Below are positions 48,801 to 56,055 of a DNA stretch of 59,641 nt, one piece after another. The position numbers were made by a program, and so were the translations under genes. The stretch comes from an uncultured Eubacteriales bacterium (lineage in GTDB: Bacteria; Bacillota; Clostridia; Christensenellales; Aristaeellaceae): the NCBI GenBank assembly GCA_902778995.1, contig CACYZW010000003.1, positions 1 through 59,641 on the forward strand, in the 5' to 3' direction. A model generated the notes under the pieces. It was not told the DNA's origin, searched no databases, and worked only from the letters and a program-made list of their open reading frames with translations. How positions within the stretch are numbered: position 1 is the first letter of the stretch; the number at the start of each line of letters is the position of its first letter.

Positions 48801-49835
48801 ATAGGATTCGGAGTCGGCAAGGGTCGGATCGTCGTGCTTGGGCATCTCGCCGTAGGGCACCTTCGTTTCGTCGATGAGGTTGCCCTCGTCGTCCAGCCAG
48901 GTGATCTTGTACTTGCGGGTCTTTTCCGTAAAGGTGGCGGTGTAGGTCGCGTCGGCCTCGGCCTTGACGACTTCCGGCTCCCAGCCCGCGAAGGTATAGG
49001 TATACTGCTCGGTCGACGCCTTGACGGGGTCGTCGTGGGTGGGCTTCTTGCCCGCCTTGACCTGGGTCGTGTCGATCACGTTCCCCGCGTCGTCCATCCA
49101 TGTAATGGTGTACTTGTCCGATTTCTTTTCGCCCTTCTTGAACGTGGCGGTATAGGTGGCGTCGCCGGTCACCTTGGCCAGCGCCGGCTCCCAGCCCGTG
49201 AAGGTATAGGTGTACTTTTCCGACTTCTTGACCGGATCCTCGTGGGTGGGCAGCTTGCCATAGGCAACCTTGGTCTCGTCGATGACCTTGCCCTTGTCGT
49301 CCAGCCAGGTGATCTTGTACTGACGGGCCTTCTCCTTGAAGGTGGCGGTGTAGGTGGCGTCCTCCTTGGCCTTCACCAGATCGGGCTCCCACTTGTCAAA
49401 GACATAGGTATACTTCTTGGTCGGCTTTTTCTTCGGATCCTCGTGCTTGGGCATCTTGCCGTACTTCACCTCGGTGAAGTCGATCAGCTTGCCCTCGTCA
49501 TCCAGCCAGGTGATGACGACCTTGCGCTCGGTCTTCTTGAACTTGGCATTGTAGGTCATGTCCTTGGTGGCCTTGGTCACCTTCGGATCCCAGCCGGAAA
49601 AGACATAGGTGTATTTCCCGTCGCTGTAATCGGCGGGATCGGCAGGCTTTTCAGGCTTTTCGCCCTTTTTGACCTTCTCCTTTTTGACGGTTTCGCCGTT
49701 GACCTTCCACTTAATGGTGTAGGTCTTTTCCTTGCTCTTGGCAAAGGCGGGCGTAAAGGGCAGGGTCGTCATCAGCATTGCCATGCACAGTACGACAGCC
49801 AGCCAAGAAAGGCCCGAACGATGCTTTCTTTCCAT
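42801..49835 (-). CDS. Giant secreted multi-repeat protein (InlB-type B-repeats, LRR, Ig-like)
   Basis: A 2344-residue protein with a Sec signal peptide (MERKHRSGLSWLAVVLCMAM). In order: about ten InlB/Listeria-Bacteroides-type B-repeats, six of about 65 residues (ITWLDDxGxxID ... YTYxFxGWEP ... ATYTATF) then four of about 85; a BspA-type LRR block (VVEIGKGVFKGKKLAEIVVP); a run of short Asn/Gly repeats (NSGTV, NNGTI, LTCSGAIEN); a CMYCGEEF spot; Ig/MBG-like domains (ITPRAGVAKTYGTNDPVY; GKAITPEVTVRYGDLTL); a Gly/Ser hinge; and an acidic C-terminal third. No LPxTG, SLH or GW anchor is visible. B-repeat proteins act in adhesion and surface display. Start at 49835 with AGGAGGTAGAC. Confidence 0.88.
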   Translation of the reverse strand: MERKHRSGLSWLAVVLCMAMLMTTLPFTPAFAKSKEKTYTIKWKVNGETVKKEKVKKGEKPEKPADPADYSDGKYTYVFSGWDPKVTKATKDMTYNAKFKKTERKVVITWLDDEGKLIDFTEVKYGKMPKHEDPKKKPTKKYTYVFDKWEPDLVKAKEDATYTATFKEKARQYKITWLDDKGKVIDETKVAYGKLPTHEDPVKKSEKYTYTFTGWEPALAKVTGDATYTATFKKGEKKSDKYTITWMDDAGNVIDTTQVKAGKKPTHDDPVKASTEQYTYTFAGWEPEVVKAEADATYTATFTEKTRKYKITWLDDEGNLIDETKVPYGEMPKHDDPTLADSESYSYVFKGWEPELVPVEGKATYTAVFEEVPKESETPENPENPENPENPENPEETDPQTEEQEQTVVYTISWLDDAGNVIDTTTAQPGEVPTHAAPEKPATEQYTYVFTGWTPEPAPADANAAYTAVFDAIPIESQQEEVVDPEIEDPSLYREPCTVIFQNYDGTELCRIGCTADQVPAYPDDEALPTRDPDGESAFEFVGWVDAEGNKYPLGEDLPLITADDAAASPLIYKAYYNEVERTEYNVTFMNEDGTVLLIASYKAGAVPEYKSETGDPTTTKSDEMYTKYLFDGWVDDDGNYYANGHALPAVTGDATYYAHYLGTDPVQYEVIFTNFDGTVLQNKAFGYGQEPVYEGAEPTRPDDAQYTAYVFDGWTDDEGDGKLYKVGEALPPVEVGGATYVASFTGTPVTGILITFVDDAGKELYSYSVEKGDVPEYKGEPNPPTKKADKNYTYEFDLWRDEDGNKYPVGTPLAPAKAPATYTAHFMAIADLDTVVDCHAYRPALADAQSLLKKKIGTNVKLKDGTELTLDWSKSTCDTYSNPDKAYTNEKGDGDYAFTAPDKERADLAVRCVLHVGPATSQKPDKHYVYRLDSTADDANVIITKWKGKDVDKNGNSLSLMIPGTVDGKAVVEIGKGVFKGKKLAEIVVPTGVLTIGDGAFASCAKLQRLTLPDTLTSVGSGTVKGDKKLDTVILNVSLNTTLNKVDGVYTICHEYDPSRDAEEEGDTGMTPPVSLLSKLTDISVYAENFTMDCAFNVKADHQIYVQGGMTANKNLATEASDGEGSKPGTILADGAFTCEGKLTNHGELYANTETTINGALANSGTVYSGQTVSMNGDVTNRGVFEVSGTLTCNKGFTNTGSVSVWDEKATLTCSGAIENKKGGVINLGIGAKATAGSLNNAGEVNDNGNLTCSGAIENQKGGILNVSVDGTAKAGSLTNEGEVKDEGTLTAGGLNNNGTITCIGKLTADGDTTNAKAINISNNGEMVCNGTLTNSGTVNDNGALTCKGDMTNTGKIAVNGKLTLAGKASENKDKGEITIEKGHTMVVEADSKLTNHATVTNNGTVDNKGQIITCPGTWNGGPEDNPPTFVLNHVQKPDSDPPVCMYCGEEFEITNYTLTVAYKGPTLTKEYDLTRNCFKKTESGGYAYAITPPDAKNFTLTPDKKGEAFYKKHNKVQINVNSIKAVEQFSAADAGKYNLKFTFGLTGDDAQYYTASSVTIPAEILQRPVEITPRAGVAKTYGTNDPVYPDGSWLSNDETSPLHQDISGVPGYGVPVNTKDGKLALSVTNQEYLLAEAKLKGTKFFPDDGWLEREAGENVGKYKITIGKMNFGSNFKMTLKDEYFEVTAKNIADANVTVDAIPNQKHTGKAITPEVTVRYGDLTLKKDTDYTVTYENNTDVSTTDKPAKVKLTGKGNFSGTRDVNFTIVKTSSDDSGGGSGGSSGSGGGGYDYGGFDDDIETEEETTEEEAVGVLKLNEVDYGTILFGADGKPRPFVQFEEELEPEIDENGEEVVPEDTAEAPTGETEIEIEGEPDGMQNAPRRLIITADPMKDLETDEVITLEGTQRERYDELHLRLSASTVQALANNGIVEIVYELEQAQMRIPVSALSGEIILPVEGEGEDEVEVTDETGDVEVDDEIEIDDEFETIDTPASDGLELDEASVPDDAAPAQTLPVEGYDICIEQADANGLTQRETSIIADNRKLTPPYRVRVHMIPVGAVQVPTGEMDENEQPITQPATEPLPEGYTLPGAQLRVAPDESYLVAPVEAQVLYVTVENEAEALDEAAEPTEMENAEEATEPALEGEFTLTPAVFDEADDPIKVLIAPVADGTYVTVVPADWDATPYLDGTADAEEAGDDEIEFEDESADEVEVEDEGEVEDESETEFEEEPEAEEEPEDDHVYEYAFIRGTMEYQMYYVFDMDEMVARRFVTNDTAVTVGSFTGDAETGFNITWAENWKETMKVIDERKAVLIDRDGQEWDYRAVSVEAAEDQLNQPGYHDV
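43100..43250 (-). other. Glu/Asp-rich segment of the giant protein
   Basis: The coding strand repeats GAG/GAC/GAA codons and encodes runs such as DEVEVEDEGEVEDESETEF near the C-terminus. Such an acidic stretch could bind calcium or stay extended on the surface. Confidence 0.7.
48650..48710 (-). repeat. 9-bp tandem repeat encoding Pro-Glu-Asn units
   Basis: Short direct repeats code for ENPENPENPENPENPEE between B-repeats 5 and 6, a stiff linker that could change length by slippage. Confidence 0.8.
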
Positions 49836-50092
49836 GTCTACCTCCTGATGCTCACGTCGTTTTCGCAGTAAACCATTTATCACTAAAATGACGGGATATA
49901 CCTGTCTATCCGGCATTTTATTCGCCATGAACCCCCCCAATTCCTGCCTGTTTGCGGTATATAAATCAAAATACCATAATATTCTATATTCATTCACATT
50001 CCATACACAATCCAACCGCGGTCGGGAATTGAAAGGGCGCGATTGGGCCATAATACCTGCGAAACCAAATTATCTCTTCGGGAGGAAACGCC

Positions 50093-50752
50093 ATGACCAT
50101 TGGATTGATTCTCTTGACCGTCACCGGGCTGCTGATACTGTTCGGCGCGCTCCAGCGGGTGCTGGACCGGCTGCGCCTGACGGACACCCAGGCCATCGTC
50201 TTTGTCGTGCTGATCATCGCCGGGGGCTTTGTGCCGGATATCCCGGTGACGGACCGCTTCTCCTTCAACATCGGCGGCGCGCTGATCCCGCTGGCGCTGT
50301 GCCTGTGGCTGTGGGTCAGGGCGAACAGCGCCTACGAGCGCGCCCGCTGCCTGGTGGCGTCGGCCATCACCGGCATCGCCGTGTTCCTGCTGGGCCGCTA
50401 TATGCCCGCCGACCCCCAGGCCCTGCCCATCGAGCCCATGTACGCCTATGGCATCGCGGCGGGGCTGATCGCCTGGCTGCTGGGGCGCTCCCGCCGGGGC
50501 GCGTTCATCGCCGGTACGCTGGGCGTGATGTCCGCCAACGTGGGCAGCTGGCTCTATGCCCGACGCATGGGAGCCGACCAAAGTCTGTCCCTGGGCGGCG
50601 CAGGCGGCTACGACGCCATCGTGATCGCCGGGCTGCTGGCCGTGCTGGTGAGCGAACTGACGGGCGAGCTGGTGGAGCGCGTCCAGCGGGGGCGCAACAA
50701 GCCGAGCCGGGAGTTCGTCAACGGCGATTTCGTCGGGAGGGAACAGCGATGA
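50093..50752 (+). CDS. DUF1614 family membrane protein
   Basis: A 219-residue protein with about seven transmembrane helices, including IAGGFVPDIPV and FSFNIGGALIPLALCLW, which match the DUF1614 family. GGGAGGAAACGCC precedes the ATG. Its stop overlaps the spoIIP start (ATGA), so the pair is translated together; such coupling suggests a role in sporulation or wall remodelling, by inference. Confidence 0.8.
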   Translation: MTIGLILLTVTGLLILFGALQRVLDRLRLTDTQAIVFVVLIIAGGFVPDIPVTDRFSFNIGGALIPLALCLWLWVRANSAYERARCLVASAITGIAVFLLGRYMPADPQALPIEPMYAYGIAAGLIAWLLGRSRRGAFIAGTLGVMSANVGSWLYARRMGADQSLSLGGAGGYDAIVIAGLLAVLVSELTGELVERVQRGRNKPSREFVNGDFVGREQR

Positions 50753-51828
50753 GGCGCGCGCTGTGTCTGGCGATGGCCCTGCTGCTGTCCGCGCCGGCCG
50801 CCTGCCTTTCCGAAACCGCCAGTGACGGCGGCGAGCCCGTCTACACCCTGTACGACGAACAGGGCGCGGCGCTGACCATGCGGGGCGGGCGCATATGGCC
50901 CGGCGACGAATATATCAGCGGGGACGACCGGTGGTATCGCGTGGTGTCGGTGGACGACGCCGCCTGCGCCGCCACCGCCGAATACCTGGGCGGGGCGGAC
51001 GACGACGCCATCGACGCGCCCGCCTTCGCCGCCAAGAAAACCGACGCCGGTCTGTCCGGTGAGAAGCGGATCGCCATGTACTCCACCCACAGCGATGAAA
51101 GCTATGTGCCCGACGACGGCGCGGCCTCGAAGTGGCAAAACGCGGGCATCTATGACGTGGGCGACAGCCTGAAGGCGGCGCTGGAGGCCCGGGGCATCGA
51201 CACGGTCTATTCCAAGGAGACCTTTCTCCCCCACGACGCCGACGCCTATACCCGCTCCCGCCGCACGGCGGAGGAATTGCTGAAGCAAAATCCCGACGCC
51301 CTGCTGGACATCCACCGGGACGCCGTGCCCGCCGAGCAGTACGAAACCGAGGTCGACGGCAGGGACATCAGCAAGGTGCGCCTGTTCGTGGGCCGCACCA
51401 ACCAGAACGCCGCGGAAAACAGGGCCTTCGCCCGGCAGATCAAGGCGGAGGCCGACAGGGAATATCCGGGATTGATCAAGGACATCTTCATCGGCAAGGG
51501 CAACTACAATCAGGATCTCAGTCCCAATTCACTGCTGCTGGAATTCGGCACCCATGAGATCGACAAGGAAAAGGCCAAGGAGGCCACCGGCTACATCGCC
51601 GAGGTATTGGACAGCGTGCTGTTCGGCCCCGGCGCGAAGGCCGAGGGCGCAGAAAAGGCCCGCTCCGGGGCTGTGGCCAGGGGCATCGGATGGGCGCTGG
51701 GGCTGGCCGCCCTCGCCGCCCTCGTCTACGCGCTGGTCTCCACGGGCAGCGTAAAGGGGGCATGGGATAAGCTCGGCAGGGGGATTGGCGAGATGACGGG
51801 GGGACTGTTGGGAAAGCGGAACAGATAG
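50749..51828 (+). CDS. spoIIP: Stage II sporulation protein P-like wall hydrolase
   Basis: A 359-residue protein with an N-terminal signal (MRRALCLAMALLLSAPAACL). The SpoIIP amidase/endopeptidase domain starts near 105: IAMYSTHSDESYVPDDG (zinc histidine and glutamate), LLDIHRDAVPAEQY (second histidine) and NSLLLEFGTHEI (catalytic glutamate). Near 310-330 comes a transmembrane helix (GWALGLAALAALVYALVS) and a short tail. SpoIIP cuts septal peptidoglycan during engulfment. The usual protein is N-terminally anchored; here the visible anchor is C-terminal. Start ATG 50749 overlaps the DUF1614 stop, with GGGAGG upstream. Confidence 0.88.
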   Translation: MRRALCLAMALLLSAPAACLSETASDGGEPVYTLYDEQGAALTMRGGRIWPGDEYISGDDRWYRVVSVDDAACAATAEYLGGADDDAIDAPAFAAKKTDAGLSGEKRIAMYSTHSDESYVPDDGAASKWQNAGIYDVGDSLKAALEARGIDTVYSKETFLPHDADAYTRSRRTAEELLKQNPDALLDIHRDAVPAEQYETEVDGRDISKVRLFVGRTNQNAAENRAFARQIKAEADREYPGLIKDIFIGKGNYNQDLSPNSLLLEFGTHEIDKEKAKEATGYIAEVLDSVLFGPGAKAEGAEKARSGAVARGIGWALGLAALAALVYALVSTGSVKGAWDKLGRGIGEMTGGLLGKRNR

Positions 51829-51866
51829 CGTAGAAAAACAGCATCCGTAGAAAACAGCATCCAATG

Positions 51867-51907
51867 AAGACACCTGACGGGGCAAAGCGCCTTATCAGGT
51901 GTCTTTC
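51867..51907 (+). terminator. Intrinsic terminator of the DUF1614-spoIIP unit
   Basis: AAGACACCTGA / TCAGGTGTCTT perfect stem followed by TCAACG, 38 bp after spoIIP. On the minus strand it could also serve the convergent ABC gene. Confidence 0.75.
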
Positions 51908-52009
51908 AACGGGGGGCAGGGCTTTCTGCCTGCCGGAAAGCCGCCGCGCCGTCATCCGGCCCGGCTGCCTTTCCGTGGCACTTTTTTACATTCACTTCGC
52001 GCGGGGAAG

Positions 52010-54268
52010 TCATCCCCCAAGGCTGTTCACCTCGCCCACCGACAGCCCCACCGTTCTCGCGATCACATCGGTTTCGATCCCTTCCGCTTTCATGCGTCGG
52101 GCGATCTCAAACAGCTGTCCCTGCTCGCCGAGTTGAATCTGCGGGTCGAAGTCGCTGTCCGTGTCTATCCGGTGAATGACCTCCTCATAGGATTTACAGG
52201 GCGTCGCCTTCCCGCCCTCGACGCGATAAATCCGGTCCACCTTGCGCAGCGTATTGAGCCTGTGGGCCACCATCACAACGGTGCACTTCTTCATCACCGC
52301 GTCGATGGCCTCCTGAACCTGTTGCTCGCTTTCCACGTCCAGGGCGCTGGTCGCCTCGTCGAACAGTATGATCTTCGCCCCCCGCAGCAGCGCCCTGGCG
52401 ATGGCGATGCGCTGGCGCTGCCCCCCGGAGAGATTGCCGCCGTTTTCATGCATTTGGGTTTGCAGGCCGTCCGGCAGGGTGCGCAGCAGATCCTCCAGGC
52501 CGACGCTTTTCAGCGCTTCCAGCACCTGCTCCACCGACACGTATTTCAGGCCATAGACCAGATTGTCCCACAGCGTGCCCGAAAACATGACCGTGTTCTG
52601 GGGGACCACGGCCACGCGCCGCCGGTAGCTGTTCTTGTCAAGCGCGTCCACGTCCACCCCGTCGATCAGGATCTCGCCCTTCTGCTTTGAATAAAGTCCC
52701 AGGATCAGGTTCATCAGCGTGGTCTTGCCCGTTCCGGACTTTCCGATGAAGGCCGCGCTCGTGCCCGCGGGGATGCGCAGGCTGACGCCGTTCAGCACGG
52801 GCGCTTCCCCTTCGCCATAGGAAAACACCACGTCTTTGAGCTCGATCTCGCCGCGCACAGGCTCCGGCAGGCGCTGCGTCCCGTTGCGCTCGATGTCCTT
52901 TTCGAGCAGTATTTCATTGACGCTGACCAGGCTGTCATAGCCCTGGGTGATCTGGGGCATCTCGTCCAGCACCTTCTGAACGCTGTTGATGATCATCTCA
53001 AATATGGACTGGAACAGCACCACGGCGCCCACGCTGATATACCCTCTGGAAGCCAGGAACGCCGCGAAGCACAGGCAGACCAGCTTGAAGCCCTGGGAGC
53101 CGCCGTAGGTGATGTTGTTGACCCATACGCCCAGCCGGTCGTACTGGTTGGCCGCGTCCTGCACGCGCCGAACCTTGGAGGAGATGTTTTGCAGCTCCGC
53201 GTTCTGCATGCCCTGGGACCGGGTCAGGTTGTCCATGTCCAGCATTTCCTTGAACGCGGCGTTGGTCCTTTCCGTCTGCCTGCGCATGTACGCCTTGCTG
53301 TCCAGCAGGGGCTTCGCCGCCCTGCGGACGAACAGCACGGCCACAGGGACGATGATGACGTAAAACAGCAGCATCGGCGGGAACTTGATCCAGGCGGTGA
53401 CGATGACGAACATCACGTCGATGCACAGGTGCAGCACGTCGGTCAGCCGTTCGTAGATCAGCTGTTCGATAAACTGCACATCCGTGAGCTTTGACAGCAG
53501 CCTGCCGGTCTGGGCGGTGTTGTGATATTTCAGCGACAGCATTTGCAGCTTGCGCACGATGGCCATCTTGAAGGCGCTCTCCACGGCCCGGGCAAAGCGA
53601 TGGTATATGTTTGCGTCTATCCAGAAGCAAACCAGGTTGACCAGCAGCGCGACGACGGAGCCGAGCACATTGCCCAGCACCGCCCAGGAGAAGAAATTCC
53701 CGGAGGTTACCACCGCGTCGATGATGTTCGCGGCGAACACCGGCAGCATCAGAGCCCCGATGTGCTTGATCGCCTTTACAAGCATCGACAGTATAAAGCG
53801 CGCCTTGTGATTCCGGACGAGATAGCCCAGCACCGACAGCGGCTTTTCCCGCGCGGTCTCATCCGCGTTTTCATAGAAGGCGTACAGCTCGCCGCTCAGG
53901 TCCGGCTCCCTCGGCCCGTCGGCATACACGCTGTAGCGGTTCATGCCTCTTTTGTAGCGGAAGTCGATACAGTCGGCGTATTGGTTCAGCAGGCTCAGCT
54001 TGATTTCGTTTTCGATGCGGTCTTTGTCACTGTCGGACTGCGGAGCCATCCGGTCATCCCGCTCGCCGGGCGCGCAGATTTCCACACGCCGGACGCGCCT
54101 GCCCTTCGCTGACACGGTAATCTCCTTATAGCCGGCTTCGACCATGTGCCCCAGCAGCTCCTCGCAAATCAGGGTGCACGTCGCCGGACATTTGTCCACG
54201 TTCTTCTCCAGATACGCGATCGCGCCGGGGATATCCGCCTTTTGCCTCACCTTGAACGGAGCGTCCAT
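52010..54268 (-). CDS. ABC exporter with N-terminal GHKL-like domain
   Basis: A 752-residue half-exporter. Residues 1-140 look like a degenerate GHKL (histidine-kinase/anti-sigma type) domain: TLICEELLGHMVEAGY fits an N-box helix and DCIDFRYKRGMNRYSVYA the last strands, while no clear G1/G2 boxes are seen. A six-helix ABC membrane domain follows (about 180-460), then the nucleotide-binding domain with GKSGTGKTT (Walker A), VPQNTVMFSG (Q loop), NLSGGQRQRIAIARALL (signature) and IILFDEATSALD. The tail (about 690-752) contains IARRMKAEGIETDVIARTVG, a helix-turn-helix-like unit. No C39 peptidase. Start 54268 with AAAGGAAG. Substrate unknown. Confidence 0.85.
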   Translation of the reverse strand: MDAPFKVRQKADIPGAIAYLEKNVDKCPATCTLICEELLGHMVEAGYKEITVSAKGRRVRRVEICAPGERDDRMAPQSDSDKDRIENEIKLSLLNQYADCIDFRYKRGMNRYSVYADGPREPDLSGELYAFYENADETAREKPLSVLGYLVRNHKARFILSMLVKAIKHIGALMLPVFAANIIDAVVTSGNFFSWAVLGNVLGSVVALLVNLVCFWIDANIYHRFARAVESAFKMAIVRKLQMLSLKYHNTAQTGRLLSKLTDVQFIEQLIYERLTDVLHLCIDVMFVIVTAWIKFPPMLLFYVIIVPVAVLFVRRAAKPLLDSKAYMRRQTERTNAAFKEMLDMDNLTRSQGMQNAELQNISSKVRRVQDAANQYDRLGVWVNNITYGGSQGFKLVCLCFAAFLASRGYISVGAVVLFQSIFEMIINSVQKVLDEMPQITQGYDSLVSVNEILLEKDIERNGTQRLPEPVRGEIELKDVVFSYGEGEAPVLNGVSLRIPAGTSAAFIGKSGTGKTTLMNLILGLYSKQKGEILIDGVDVDALDKNSYRRRVAVVPQNTVMFSGTLWDNLVYGLKYVSVEQVLEALKSVGLEDLLRTLPDGLQTQMHENGGNLSGGQRQRIAIARALLRGAKIILFDEATSALDVESEQQVQEAIDAVMKKCTVVMVAHRLNTLRKVDRIYRVEGGKATPCKSYEEVIHRIDTDSDFDPQIQLGEQGQLFEIARRMKAEGIETDVIARTVGLSVGEVNSLGG

Positions 54269-54459
54269 CGCCTGCGCTTCCTTTCGTTGTATGATTCGGC
54301 CCACACCCATAAATCATAGCAGAATCGAACCGCCAATGCAAGACTTCCACAGCTTTTGGGTAAATACAAAAAAAAGGTATTCTATGAGACAGGGGCGGCG
54401 GTGCGACGCCCGCCGTAAAAAAAGCATTGTCCCAGTCGTCCGCCGACATATGAAACCGC

Positions 54460-54488
54460 TTGACATCAGTCCCCTGAGCCACTAATAT
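54460..54488 (+). promoter_or_regulatory. Possible promoter upstream of the hydroxy-acid oxidase gene
   Basis: TTGACA (54460-54465), 17-bp spacer, TAATAT (54483-54488). It lies 278 bp before the ATG at 54766, with the MITE-like element between them. Confidence 0.5.
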
Positions 54489-54517
54489 GATCTGTGAGGT
54501 CAAGGCATGTGTTTTCA

Positions 54518-54680
54518 ATACTGAATTCCGTCTAAGACATATACAAATGCGGAGTGGATTTTTTGTCCTGTCAAAGCTGAACGGAGGGAGGCGATGTCAT
54601 AGCATCGTTGACCGAAGAGAAGCAAAGACAGGGCAGAAAAGACGCCCGCAGTTGTGCATGGATTAGATGGAACTCAGTAT
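54518..54680. mobile_element. MITE-like element with 18-bp imperfect inverted ends
   Basis: The ends ATACTGAATTCCGTCTAA (54518-54535) and TTAGATGGAACTCAGTAT (54663-54680) match in 16 of 18 positions. Pairing continues inward (CAAATGCGG with CCGCAGTTG; GTCCTGTC with GACAGGGC), so the 163-bp element forms one long hairpin. TA dinucleotides at both edges fit insertion at TA. No ORF inside. Confidence 0.75.
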
Positions 54681-54765
54681 AAGCCCACATGCCCCCTGAA
54701 CGACCCTACCCGCAACTGACCCGCCGCCAATACGCACCAGACGCCACAAGAAGGAGGAATCCCCC

Positions 54766-55647
54766 ATGTCGGACATCGGAAACTCCAATCGCATCAGCCG
54801 GGCATACATCGATTCCCTGACCATCGAAACCCGTTACATCGACGCCGCCAGCCCCGATACCGCCTTCACGCTGTTCGGAGAGCGCTTCGCCTCGCCCATC
54901 ATGACCGCCGCGCTGTCCCATCTGGATCACTTCATGTTCCCCGGCGCCGCGCTCGCCCTCGCCGAGGGCGCAAAAGCCGCCGACGCCGCGCTGTGGTACG
55001 GCATGGCCGAGGAATCGGAGATCGAAGCCCTCGCCGCCACGGGCGCGCGCATGATCGAGATCATCAAGCCCTATACGGACCGCGACAAAATCATCCAGAA
55101 AATTCGCCACGCGGAAAGGCTGGGGCTGCTGGCCGTGGGCGTCGATATCGACCATGCCTTCGGCGGCGACGGCGGCCACGATGTGGTCGACGGCGAGGAG
55201 ATGACCGCGATTGGCAGTGAGGAGCTTTCCGAAATCTGCCGCGCCACCCCGCTGCCCGTCATTGTCAAGGGCGTATTGAGCCTCCACGACGCCAGGCAGT
55301 GTCTGGCCGCCGGCGCCGCCGGCATGGTGCTGTCCCACCATAACAACCGGATAGAATACGCCGTTCCCCCGCTCGCCATATTGCCGGAGATCGCCGCCAT
55401 CGCGGGAGACACGCCCCTGTTCGTCGATTGCGAAATCAAAACCGGCATGGACGCCTTCAAGGCGCTGTCCCTCGGCGCAAAGGGCGTGTGCATCGGCCGT
55501 CCGCTGATGACCGCCATCAAAAAGGGCGGCGCGGACGCCGTCCGGGACTATCTCACCGGCGAGGCGGACGCCCTGCGCAAGGCCATGGCCTACACGGGCT
55601 GCCCGGACCTGGACCACATGGACCCGACGGTGATCCGGCGCTTCTGA
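54766..55647 (+). CDS. FMN-dependent alpha-hydroxy-acid oxidizing protein
   Basis: A 293-residue TIM-barrel enzyme of the lactate/glycolate oxidase family, somewhat shorter than the usual 350-380. Motifs: ASPIMTAALSHL (near 43), PVIVKGVLSLHDAR (the FMN-binding lysine, near 170), LSHHNNR (at the place of SNHGGR; catalytic His and Arg kept), and GVCIGRPLM (phosphate binding). The altered SHHNNR loop suggests a different substrate. AGGAGG precedes the ATG. It stands alone, with its own terminator. Confidence 0.87.
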   Translation: MSDIGNSNRISRAYIDSLTIETRYIDAASPDTAFTLFGERFASPIMTAALSHLDHFMFPGAALALAEGAKAADAALWYGMAEESEIEALAATGARMIEIIKPYTDRDKIIQKIRHAERLGLLAVGVDIDHAFGGDGGHDVVDGEEMTAIGSEELSEICRATPLPVIVKGVLSLHDARQCLAAGAAGMVLSHHNNRIEYAVPPLAILPEIAAIAGDTPLFVDCEIKTGMDAFKALSLGAKGVCIGRPLMTAIKKGGADAVRDYLTGEADALRKAMAYTGCPDLDHMDPTVIRRF

Positions 55648-55775
55648 TCCCATCCCTGCGCCTGTCCTTTCCATATTTTTCCATCCCTTTCATTGCATCG
55701 CATCGCCTCGAAGGCGCTGCTGCCACGGCATAATCCGGACGAAGAACCGCTTCGCCGGATCGTAGGACGACGCGC

Positions 55776-55849
55776 AGATCCTTCGCCGCCCCGGGATGAA
55801 CGCAAAACGCCATCGCGTCCTCCCGGGCAGCGCGAAGGATCTTCTTTTT
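55776..55849 (+). terminator. Terminator of the hydroxy-acid oxidase gene
   Basis: AGATCCTTCGC (55776-55786) pairs with GCGAAGGATCT (55832-55842), with an inner CCCGGG/CCCGGG pairing, followed by TCTTTTTG. Confidence 0.7.
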
Positions 55850-55889
55850 GCCTGTGAAGATTATATTTATAAAATTCACGTTAAAAGTA

Positions 55890-55918
55890 TGGACTTTTGG
55901 GTGATAATATGCTATGCT
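55890..55918 (+). promoter_or_regulatory. Possible promoter of the sugar ABC operon
   Basis: TGGACT (55890-55895), 17-bp spacer, TATGCT (55913-55918); an alternative -10 GATAAT is at 55903-55908. Weak match, as for a regulated promoter. Confidence 0.4.
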
Positions 55919-55929
55919 GTCGTTAATCC

Positions 55930-55943
55930 GTATACCGGTATAC
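55930..55943. promoter_or_regulatory. Candidate operator GTATACCGGTATAC
   Basis: A perfect 14-bp palindrome 11 bp downstream of the likely -10 box, where a bound repressor would block transcription start. GTATAC half-sites are typical of GntR-family or similar repressors. No regulator gene is in view. Confidence 0.6.
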
Positions 55944-56055
55944 TGGTTTAACAATTCCACTGACATTAATAATGCCGTGCGTTTTTCGCGTCGTTTCAAG
56001 CGGATTATTTTGGCCGCAGAGTCGGCTGGAATATAAAATAAGGAGGCGTATGACA

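Noticed and set aside
45291-49871. A 1526-residue plus-strand open frame opposite the giant secreted protein.
   Set aside because: Its periodicity simply mirrors the B-repeats of the minus-strand gene; no ribosome binding site or family match.
52010-54268. The ABC exporter as the C39-peptidase exporter for the double-glycine peptide.
   Set aside because: No C39 catalytic cysteine/histidine pattern is present in its N-terminal domain, and it lies 20 kb away.
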